Positions 22,466 to 28,567 of a stretch of 28,567 nt of DNA are shown piece by piece. A program made the position numbers and the translations under genes. This DNA is from CAYVBE01 sp964448935. GTDB lineage: Bacteria; Planctomycetota; Brocadiia; SM23-32. The DNA lies in the NCBI GenBank assembly GCA_964448935.1, contig CAYVBE010000029.1:1-28567 (forward strand), written 5' to 3'. Under the pieces are notes generated by a model, which searched no databases, was not told where the DNA came from, and was given only the letters and a program-made list of their open reading frames with translations. How positions within the stretch are numbered: the first letter of the stretch is position 1; each line of letters opens with the position of its first letter.

Positions 22466-23782
22466 ATGGAACGCACGATTGCCGATCCTGCCTCCGAGCT
22501 GGAAGTGCTGGGCGAGTACGACGTGCTGGTCGCCGGCGGAGGGCCGGCGGGCGTCTGCGCCGGCCTGGCCGCCGCGCGCCGCGGCATGAAGACCCTTCTG
22601 GTGGAGCAGTTCAACTGCCTGGGCGGTATGGCCACGGCGGGGCTGCACCAGAAGATCGCCGTCTTCCAGGGCGCCGGCGGACGGCCGGATATCGCCGGCG
22701 GGATTCCCCGCGAGATCGCCGAACGGGCCTCCGAGGACCACCTGGCGCACCTGCCGGGCCGCGACCTGTTTGTCGAGGTCGAGGAGTTCAAGTACCTCCT
22801 GGACCGCATGGCGGAGGAGGCGGGTCTGGAGGTGCTGTTCTACACGCGCTGCATGGACGTCCTCAGGGACGACGACGGTCCCAACGGCGTGGTGCTCAGC
22901 AACAAGTCCGGGCGTTTCGCCGCGCTTGCGCAGCAGATAGTGGATTGCACCGGCGACGGTGACGTTGCCTTCCGCGCCGGGTGCCGCATGATGCACGGCC
23001 GCCCCGAGGACCGCCGCATGCAGCCCTGCACGCTGATGTACCGCGTGGCCGGGGTGGACTGGCAGCGCACCCGCGAGTACATGCAGGACGACCCGAAACT
23101 GGAGGACTTCTGCCGACGCGCCAACGAGCAGGGGCTCATGGGCGGCTGGCAGAGCCGCCTGATGGGTTTCTGGTGGATACCCGCGCGGCCCGACCAGGTG
23201 GGGGTCAATTTCACGCACATGCACCTGGATGGGTCGTCCGCGTTCGACATGTCGCGGGCATCTATCGAGGGGCGGAAGCAGGTGCGGGAGGCGGTGAACG
23301 CCATGCGCGAGCTGCTGCCCGGGTTCGAGGAGAGCTACCTGCTGGACACCGCTTCCTACGTGGGTGTGCGTGAGACGCGGCGCATCTGGGGCGAGTACGT
23401 CCTGACCGAGGAAGATATCAGAAGCCAGCGCATCTTCGAGGACAGCATCGGTCTGGGCTCCGCGTTCGTGGATATCCACAACGTGGAGGGACCGGGCCTG
23501 GACAGGCGGTCGGGCTTCCACCTGCCGGAAGGCGGCTACTACTCCATCCCCTACCGCACCCTGGTTCCGGAGGAAGTGGACAACCTGCTGGTGGCGGGCC
23601 GCTGCCACAGCGCAACGCACGAGGCAGCGGGCTCGACGCGCTGGATGACCCAGTGCATGATCATGGGCCAGGCCGCGGGAACGGCTGCCGTCCTCAGCAT
23701 TGAAGCGGAGCAGACCCCGCGCGATTTGTCCGCCGCCGGCCTGCAGGAAGAGCTGCGGAGCGACGGCGCCATCCTGGACTGA
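22466..23782 (+). CDS. FAD-dependent oxidoreductase (FAD_oxidored / PF12831-like)
   Basis: A 438-residue flavoprotein with the N-terminal dinucleotide-binding motif VLVAGGGPAGVCAG (residues 20-33) and the ribose-binding acidic residue in TLLVEQFNCLGGMAT. QQIVDCTGDGDVAFRAGC is the second FAD motif, and the C-terminal part has NLLVAGRCHSATHEA followed by MGQAAGTAAVL. This arrangement is typical of the PF12831 family, whose members are abundant in carbohydrate-degrading bacteria but mostly lack a known substrate. The ATG has AAAGGA a few bases upstream. It begins 40 bp after the topoisomerase gene and may be read from the same transcript, though no shared function is apparent. Its 3' end faces the RNase R gene 12 bp away. 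Confidence 0.88.
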   Translation: MERTIADPASELEVLGEYDVLVAGGGPAGVCAGLAAARRGMKTLLVEQFNCLGGMATAGLHQKIAVFQGAGGRPDIAGGIPREIAERASEDHLAHLPGRDLFVEVEEFKYLLDRMAEEAGLEVLFYTRCMDVLRDDDGPNGVVLSNKSGRFAALAQQIVDCTGDGDVAFRAGCRMMHGRPEDRRMQPCTLMYRVAGVDWQRTREYMQDDPKLEDFCRRANEQGLMGGWQSRLMGFWWIPARPDQVGVNFTHMHLDGSSAFDMSRASIEGRKQVREAVNAMRELLPGFEESYLLDTASYVGVRETRRIWGEYVLTEEDIRSQRIFEDSIGLGSAFVDIHNVEGPGLDRRSGFHLPEGGYYSIPYRTLVPEEVDNLLVAGRCHSATHEAAGSTRWMTQCMIMGQAAGTAAVLSIEAEQTPRDLSAAGLQEELRSDGAILD

Positions 23783-23794
23783 CCGCACCGGCTC

Positions 23795-25948
23795 TTATTC
23801 GTGCAGGAGCAGGTCCAGCCGGCGGCGGGTCATGTCAATGTCCGAGATGACCACCTCGACGGGTTGGCCGAGCTGGAAGGTCCGACCGGTGCGCGTGCCG
23901 ATCAGGGACTTCTTACCCTCGTCGTAGCGGTAGAAATCGTCCTTGATGTCCTGCACCTTGATCAGTCCCTCGACGGAATAGTCCTCCAGCCGCACAAAGA
24001 TGCCCAGTTCCAACACGCCGGTCACGACGCCCTCGAAGACCTCCTCGCGGTGCTCCTCCAGGTAGCGCAGGAGCTTTATCTTGACGATCTCCCGCTCCGC
24101 CTCGTCCGCACGCTGCTGCATCTCGTTACACCGCGTGGCGATCGGTCCCAGCTTGTCGCGGAACCGCGCGCGCAGTTTGCCGGCGGACTGCCCGTCGCGC
24201 AGAAAAGCGTCCAGCACCTGGTGCACCAGCAGGTCCGGGTAGCGGCGCACGGGGCTGGTGAAGTGGCAGTAGCGCTCGAAGTGCAGCGCGAAGTGGGAGT
24301 TGGTGGAAAGCGAATACATGGCCCGCTGCATGGCGCGCAGGAGTTGCATGTTTATGGCATCAGCCAGGTTCGTGCCGGCGACCTCGGCCAGCAGGCGCTG
24401 GAGCTGCTTGCGGTCCATGGGGTTCACCTTGCGGCCCAGGACGGTGCGCACAAAATTGGCGAATTCCTCCAGGTCCTCATCCGGCGGCGGCTCGTGAACC
24501 CGGTAGAGCGCCGGCAGCTTGTTGTCGTCCATAAAGCGGGCGACGGCCCGGTTGGCGCTCAGCATGAACTCCTCCACCAGGCCGTGCGAGCGATCGCGCA
24601 CGATCTGGGAGACGCTGACCACGCGGCCATCCTCGCTGACGCTGACCTCGTAGTCGGGCACGTCCAGGTCTATCGAGCCCACCTCCTGCCGGCGGCTGCG
24701 CAGCTCCACGGCCAGCTCGTCCAGACTGGCCACGAGCTCCCAGATACTGTCGGGCAGCTTCTCCATCGCGGCGGCCGCGGCGGGCTCTTCGGCGTCCATA
24801 GCGTCCAGGACCTCCTGGACCTCGGTGTAGGTCATCCGCCGGTCCACGCGCACGACGGAGTGGCATATGTCGAACTCCACCAGATCGCCGTCATCGTCGA
24901 ACTCCAGCGTCACGGTCTTGGCCAGCCGGTCTTTGCCTTCGTTGAGGCTCAGCACGTTCTTGCTCTGCTCCGGCGGCAGCATGGGCACCACCTCGTTGGC
25001 CAGGTACACGCTGCAGCCGCGCTTGCGCGCCTCCAGGTCCAGCGGGGTTTCGGGGGCAGCGTAGCCGGAGATGCCGGCGATGTGCACCAGAACCACGCGG
25101 CGGCCCGTACGGGGATCGCGGTAGAACGAGAGCGCATCGTCGAAGTCCTTGGCGTCCTCGGGGTCAATGGTGACCGTCACGTGGTCGCGCAGGTCGCGGC
25201 GGCCCTTCAGGTCGGCGTCGCTCGGCTCGTCGGGTATCCGTTCGGCGGCAGCCAGCACCTCATCCGTAAACTCCCGGGGCAGACCGAACTCCAGGATCAC
25301 GGACATCACGTCCAGCGCCGGGTCGCCCGTGCGGCCCAGCACCTTCAGAATCTCGCCCTCGGGATTGCGGTGCAGGGTCGGCCAGGCGGTGATCTCCACC
25401 AGCACCTGATCGTCGGCCTCCGCGCCCTGCCAGTCCCCGCGGGCCACGTAGACGTCTCGAAACAGGGCCGGATTGTCGGCCACCACGTGTCCGAACTTCT
25501 TGCCCGGCACGAAACAGCCGACGACTTCGCGGTTGTGATGCTCGATGACCTTGATGACCCGACCGGAGGGGCCCAGCTTTCGACGCCGGCGTCCCCGCCC
25601 CCGTTTGCTGTGGACCTCGACCACGACCAGATCGTTGTGCATGGCCGGCCCCATGTCTTCCTCGGCCACGTAAACGTCCTCCTGGTCTTCCTCGATGGGG
25701 ATCAGGAAGCCGAAACCCCGCGGGTTGCACTGCAGCCTGCCGACCAGCAGACCGGCGGCCGTCGGGTTCACCCAATGTTTCTTCTTGACCTTTACCAGCT
25801 CGCCGCGCCGCTCGAGCCCACGCAGCAGTTCCACGAGGTCGTCCATCTCGTCGTCACCGACGGAGAAATGGCGCGCCAGTTCGTCGGTTGTCATCTGTCG
25901 GTAAGAGTCCGACCGGATGAAATTCAGCACGTTCTGTTGGGTTACCAC
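23795..25948 (-). CDS. rnr: Ribonuclease R
   Basis: A 717-residue 3'-to-5' exoribonuclease of the RNB family, which degrades structured RNA. In order: an N-terminal helix-turn-helix-like region (LNFIRSDSYRQMTTDELARHF), cold-shock domains (about 60-190) with the basic RGRGRRRRK linker, the RNB catalytic domain with metal-binding aspartates in TIDPEDAKDFDDAL (260-273), FTSPVRRYPDLLVHQ, and a C-terminal S1 domain (GVVTGVLELGIFVRLEDYSV). Start choice: the GTG at 25948 has GGAGGGC seven bases upstream, while a GTG at 25987 would add 13 unsupported residues. It has its own divergent promoter opposite dacB. Confidence 0.93.
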   Translation of the reverse strand: MVTQQNVLNFIRSDSYRQMTTDELARHFSVGDDEMDDLVELLRGLERRGELVKVKKKHWVNPTAAGLLVGRLQCNPRGFGFLIPIEEDQEDVYVAEEDMGPAMHNDLVVVEVHSKRGRGRRRRKLGPSGRVIKVIEHHNREVVGCFVPGKKFGHVVADNPALFRDVYVARGDWQGAEADDQVLVEITAWPTLHRNPEGEILKVLGRTGDPALDVMSVILEFGLPREFTDEVLAAAERIPDEPSDADLKGRRDLRDHVTVTIDPEDAKDFDDALSFYRDPRTGRRVVLVHIAGISGYAAPETPLDLEARKRGCSVYLANEVVPMLPPEQSKNVLSLNEGKDRLAKTVTLEFDDDGDLVEFDICHSVVRVDRRMTYTEVQEVLDAMDAEEPAAAAAMEKLPDSIWELVASLDELAVELRSRRQEVGSIDLDVPDYEVSVSEDGRVVSVSQIVRDRSHGLVEEFMLSANRAVARFMDDNKLPALYRVHEPPPDEDLEEFANFVRTVLGRKVNPMDRKQLQRLLAEVAGTNLADAINMQLLRAMQRAMYSLSTNSHFALHFERYCHFTSPVRRYPDLLVHQVLDAFLRDGQSAGKLRARFRDKLGPIATRCNEMQQRADEAEREIVKIKLLRYLEEHREEVFEGVVTGVLELGIFVRLEDYSVEGLIKVQDIKDDFYRYDEGKKSLIGTRTGRTFQLGQPVEVVISDIDMTRRRLDLLLHE

Positions 25949-25953
25949 TTGAT

Positions 25954-25960
25954 GCCCTCC
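25954..25960 (-). promoter_or_regulatory. Ribosome binding site that fixes the RNase R start
   Basis: GGAGGGC on the minus strand lies seven bases before the GTG at 25948 and is the only strong Shine-Dalgarno match near the 5' end of the gene. It supports the shorter start over the GTG at 25987. Confidence 0.6.
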
Positions 25961-25990
25961 AATGTGATAGTAGGATTCCCCGGACACAAC

Positions 25991-26019
25991 ATTCTACAAT
26001 GTGCCGCTCCACTATGTAA
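25991..26019 (-). promoter_or_regulatory. Putative promoter of rnr
   Basis: On the minus strand, TTACAT (26019-26014) and TAGAAT (25996-25991) are separated by 17 bp, 43 bp before the chosen GTG start. The -10 box overlaps the longer candidate coding start, which also argues against it. Confidence 0.5.
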
Positions 26020-26037
26020 GGCGCAGATCGGCCGGAT

Positions 26038-26067
26038 TTGAAAATGACCGGACCGTTCGAGCAGAAT
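26038..26067 (+). promoter_or_regulatory. Putative promoter of dacB
   Basis: TTGAAA at 26038-26043 and CAGAAT at 26062-26067 are separated by 18 bp, 48 bp upstream of the GTG at 26115. The -10 box is one base off TAGAAT. Confidence 0.4.
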
Positions 26068-26114
26068 AGGTAGAGGGACAATCCCAGGAACCGGTCGAGA
26101 CAGGGGAGGACATC

Positions 26115-27578
26115 GTGCGCGCGCGGGAGATGCAAAAGACCGTCATACTGGCCCTGACGGCGGCGGCGCTCGCAGTGCCGACGGCGCATGGCTCGGACCT
26201 GGCGGACGAGATCGAGCGGTTCCTCGGCAAGGACCTCTACACCGGTGCGCGGATAGGCATCCACGTGGTAGCCCGCGGCAGCGGGCGCGTGATTTACGCG
26301 CGAGAGGCGACACAGCGCCTCACCCCCGCCTCCAACCAGAAACTGGTGACCGCGCTGGCGGGCCTGAGGCTCCTGGGCGAGGACTATGAATTCGTCACCC
26401 GGCTTTGCGCGGACGGCCCCGTCCGCGGCGGCACTCTGCAGGGCGACCTGATCCTGCGGGGCGGCGGGGACCCGACCATCGGGGGCCGCTATGACGAGCA
26501 GACCGCACGGGAGGTGTTCCAGGACTGGGGACGACAGCTCCGGGAGCGCGGAATCCATCGCGTTGCGGGCGACCTGGTAGCCGACGATTCCTTCTTCGAC
26601 CGGCAATGGTACCACCCCAACTGGTCCGTGCCCCAGGCGTGGAAATGGTACTTTGCTCCCGCCTCGGCCATCTCGATCAACGACAACTGCGTGACCCTCA
26701 CCGTCCGACCGGGGGCACAACCGGGCGAGCCCGCCCGGCTGAGCGCAGCGCCCGTCGAGGCCGCGTTCGGGCTCATAAACACCTGCGAAACGGCATCCAG
26801 CCGGCACGCCATCTGGTTCGACCGGAGCGCCGACGAGACGGACATCACAGTGGGCGGCTACGTGCGTCGGGGCACGGCGGGCTACTCCCACCGGGTGACG
26901 GTGCCCGTCCCCACCCTGTATGCAGCCGAGGCATTGAAGGCCACGCTGGAGGACTGCGGCATCCGGATGGACGGAAGCGCGCGAATGGTCCGACCGGGGG
27001 AAACGCAACGATACCTCTGGGCCGACACGCTGTGCGAGCGCCGCACCCCCCTGCTGCCCGTCCTGCGGCAAATGGTCAAGCGCAGCCACAACCACTACGC
27101 CGAACAGGTGGTGAAGACCGTGGGCGCCGAGCGGGCCGGCGAGGGCTCCTGGAAGGCGGGGCTCGCCTGTGCCGCCGCCCTGCTGCGCAGCATGGGCTTC
27201 CGCCGGAACGAGTTCCAACTGGACGACGGCAGCGGGCTCTCGCGGGGGAATCGCCTGTCCCCCGCCCTGCTGACCACACTGCTGCTCCACGCTGAGCGAC
27301 AGCCCGAGGCCCGGCAGTTCGCCTCCCTGCTGGCCGTACCGGGAGAGTCCGGCACGTTGCGCTCCCGCCTGCGCGAGGCGCCCTACGGGGACGGCGTGCG
27401 GGCCAAAACGGGCTACCTCAACGGCGTCGGCGCACTGAGCGGACACGCCACCACCCGCTCCGGCACACGTGTGGCCTTCTCCATACTGATCAACGACGAC
27501 CACAACCCGATCGGAACGTATTCCATGAGCCGCACCGCGGACGCCCTGTGCCGCCTCATCGTTGACCACGCCGAGTAG
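26115..27578 (+). CDS. dacB: D-alanyl-D-alanine carboxypeptidase/endopeptidase (PBP4, S13)
   Basis: A 487-residue periplasmic penicillin-binding protein of the S13 family, which trims D-Ala from peptidoglycan stems and can cut cross-links. The N-terminus has a signal peptide (basic start, hydrophobic TVILALTAAALAVPTAHG, cleavage about residue 26). All three active-site motifs are present: SxxK as S73-N-Q-K76 in LTPASNQKLVTA, SxN as S324-H-N in VKRSHNHYAEQVV, and KTG at 431-433 in RAKTGYLNGVGALSG. Spacing and length match DacB. The start is GTG, with GGGGAGGA four bases upstream. Cell-wall turnover by this enzyme could supply D-amino-acid peptides for the DppA-like enzyme at 7388, but they are far apart and the link is speculative. 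Confidence 0.94.
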   Translation: MRAREMQKTVILALTAAALAVPTAHGSDLADEIERFLGKDLYTGARIGIHVVARGSGRVIYAREATQRLTPASNQKLVTALAGLRLLGEDYEFVTRLCADGPVRGGTLQGDLILRGGGDPTIGGRYDEQTAREVFQDWGRQLRERGIHRVAGDLVADDSFFDRQWYHPNWSVPQAWKWYFAPASAISINDNCVTLTVRPGAQPGEPARLSAAPVEAAFGLINTCETASSRHAIWFDRSADETDITVGGYVRRGTAGYSHRVTVPVPTLYAAEALKATLEDCGIRMDGSARMVRPGETQRYLWADTLCERRTPLLPVLRQMVKRSHNHYAEQVVKTVGAERAGEGSWKAGLACAAALLRSMGFRRNEFQLDDGSGLSRGNRLSPALLTTLLLHAERQPEARQFASLLAVPGESGTLRSRLREAPYGDGVRAKTGYLNGVGALSGHATTRSGTRVAFSILINDDHNPIGTYSMSRTADALCRLIVDHAE

Positions 27579-27587
27579 CCGTTTGAA

Positions 27588-27616
27588 TTGACTGTCCGCC
27601 TCGGGCAGCCTATAAT
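27588..27616 (+). promoter_or_regulatory. Strong sigma70-type promoter for the PEBP gene
   Basis: TTGACT at 27588-27593 and a perfect TATAAT at 27611-27616 are separated by 17 bp, the best consensus match in the window. It starts 9 bp after the dacB stop and lies 45 bp before the ATG at 27662. Confidence 0.7.
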
Positions 27617-27661
27617 GAGATTCTGGTTGCGGGGGCAACTCCTACTCAAAGGAGGGCGGTT

Positions 27662-28102
27662 ATGCAGCTCAAAAGTTCTGCGTTCGCGGACGGCGGAAGC
27701 ATCCCCTCGAAGTACACCTGTGACGGCCAGGACATCTCGCCGCCGCTGCAGATAAGCGGCGTGCCCGACGGGGCCGAATCGCTGGCGCTGGTGATGGACG
27801 ATCCGGACGCACCCACGGGGACCTTCGACCACTGGCTGGTCTGGAACATCCCACCGGACACTACGGACATCCCCGAGGACACCGAGCCCGAGGGCGTGCA
27901 GGGACGCACCGACTTCGGCAACCTGGGATACGGCGGGCCGTGCCCGCCCAGCGGAACGCACACCTACCGCTTCAAGCTCTACGCGCTGGACGCACGGCTG
28001 GACCTGGCTGAGGGGGCGCGCAAGGCCGACCTGGAATCGGCCATGGAGGGGCACATTCTGGGGCAGGCGGGCCTGAACGGGAAGTACAGCCGGTCCCGCT
28101 GA
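27662..28102 (+). CDS. YbhB/YbcL family PEBP protein
   Basis: A 146-residue phosphatidylethanolamine-binding-protein family member of the YbhB/YbcL bacterial type. It has the two signature regions: VMDDPDAPTGTFDHWLVWNI (residues about 44-63) and GYGGPCPPSGTHTYRFKLYA (about 92-111), which line the ligand pocket. Bacterial members are small soluble proteins of unclear function. There is no signal peptide, so it is cytoplasmic. AAAGGAGGG precedes the ATG, a very strong ribosome site, and together with the consensus promoter suggests high expression. It converges on arsC with a 20-bp gap. Confidence 0.95.
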   Translation: MQLKSSAFADGGSIPSKYTCDGQDISPPLQISGVPDGAESLALVMDDPDAPTGTFDHWLVWNIPPDTTDIPEDTEPEGVQGRTDFGNLGYGGPCPPSGTHTYRFKLYALDARLDLAEGARKADLESAMEGHILGQAGLNGKYSRSR

Positions 28103-28122
28103 CCGGCGTGGCCGCGACGGAG

Positions 28123-28566
28123 CTATCCGGTCCCCTCCATCTCGGCCAGCCAATCACGGATCCTGTGGGCGATCTTCTCGCGCACTTCCCGGAATTTGTC
28201 GAGGCGCTCTTCCTCGGTTCCCTCGTATGCCACCGGATCTTCGAACGGCCATTCCAGGCGCCGGCCCAGCCCCGGCCAGACGTGGGGGCACCGCTGCGCC
28301 GCTGCGGCGCACACGATGATGGCATACCCCACCGCCACCTCCCCCATATAGTCGCTGAGGCTTTCCGGCTGCTGGTCGGAGATGTCAATCCCCACCTCCT
28401 TCATCACGTGCACGGCGAGCGGGTGGACTTCATCGGCCGCCTCCAGGCCGGCGCTGTGAATCCGAAACCGCTCGCCCGCAAACTCACGCAGGAACCCCTC
28501 CGCCATCTGGCTGCGGCAGGAATTCCGGGAACATAGAAACAAAACCACCGGTTTGCGGTCGTTCAT
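28123..28566 (-). CDS. arsC: Arsenate reductase ArsC, thioredoxin-type (LMW-PTP fold)
   Basis: A 147-residue protein of the low-molecular-weight tyrosine-phosphatase fold. The CX5R phosphate loop is C12-SRNSC-R18 in FLCSRNSCRSQMAEG. The second loop has C86 and C93 in IIVCAAAAQRCPHVWPG, the 7-residue spacing seen in thioredoxin-coupled ArsC (C10, C82, C89 in the staphylococcal enzyme). WPFEDP supplies the general-acid Asp. These three cysteines argue for arsenate reductase over a plain phosphatase. The chosen ATG is one base from the window edge; an earlier start outside cannot be excluded, but this start matches family length. No other arsenic gene is visible because the window ends here. Confidence 0.9.
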   Translation of the reverse strand: MNDRKPVVLFLCSRNSCRSQMAEGFLREFAGERFRIHSAGLEAADEVHPLAVHVMKEVGIDISDQQPESLSDYMGEVAVGYAIIVCAAAAQRCPHVWPGLGRRLEWPFEDPVAYEGTEEERLDKFREVREKIAHRIRDWLAEMEGTG

Positions 28567-28567
28567 T

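Noticed and set aside
23801..26041. A plus-strand open frame of about 745 codons opposite RNase R
   Set aside because: It is a mirror of the rnr codon bias, with no recognisable domain, and it conflicts with the rnr promoter and start.
27579..27661. Possible small RNA downstream of the consensus promoter at 27588
   Set aside because: The promoter is followed directly by a strong ribosome site and the PEBP start codon, with no terminator between, so an mRNA leader explains it.
1..28567. CRISPR array, tRNA or rRNA genes, prophage or transposase
   Set aside because: No regularly spaced direct repeats, cloverleaf-like intergenic sequence or rRNA-like sequence was seen, and every large frame is explained by a chromosomal gene. 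The only repeat structure is the hairpin block at 11142-11443.

Overview
The window is about 28.6 kb of GC-rich bacterial chromosome, densely packed with roughly 22 protein-coding genes. I see no tRNA, rRNA, CRISPR array, phage module or transposase. The gene set suggests an uncultured, Gram-negative, polysaccharide-degrading bacterium: a LolC/E-type permease, a PBP4-type D,D-carboxypeptidase, GH2, DUF1961, Sde182-like and oligogalacturonate-lyase-like proteins, a PurO-type IMP cyclohydrolase and a topoisomerase VI A subunit. I would place it near Planctomycetota, Lentisphaerota or another PVC-like or candidate phylum. That placement is inference from gene content only. Promoters are ordinary sigma70-like, with -35 and -10 boxes 16-18 bp apart.

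Region 1 (1-9376) is a carbohydrate-utilisation locus of two converging blocks. On the plus strand, after the tail of an unidentified gene, are a DUF1961 protein, a beta-propeller protein and a DUF1593/Sde182-like nucleoside-hydrolase-fold protein. On the minus strand, probably one operon reading inward, are nagA (N-acetylglucosamine-6-phosphate deacetylase), a dppA-like M55 D-aminopeptidase, a GH2 beta-galactosidase-like enzyme and a second propeller. The two propellers are clear paralogues. None of these proteins has an obvious signal peptide, so the locus looks like cytoplasmic processing of imported glycans and amino sugars.

Region 2 (9377-12752) is housekeeping and unknowns: a SAM methyltransferase, purO, a 302-bp non-coding block of hairpins bounded by a 25-bp imperfect inverted repeat, an unrecognised alpha-helical protein, and the minus-strand pair rpmB-gatC.

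Region 3 (12753-16355) starts with the most unusual gene of the window. It is a LolC/LolE-like ABC permease whose extracytoplasmic domain carries an inserted seven-repeat WD40-like beta-propeller. A small ABM-domain monooxygenase follows, then a convergent, unclassified TIM-barrel glycosidase-like gene.

Region 4 (16385-21139, minus strand) holds a divergent ileS, a YggU/DUF167 protein and a mannose-1-phosphate guanylyltransferase.

Region 5 (21337-28566) holds an isolated topoisomerase VI A gene (no B subunit nearby), an FAD-dependent oxidoreductase, RNase R (minus), DacB/PBP4, a YbhB-type PEBP protein and a thioredoxin-type ArsC (minus).
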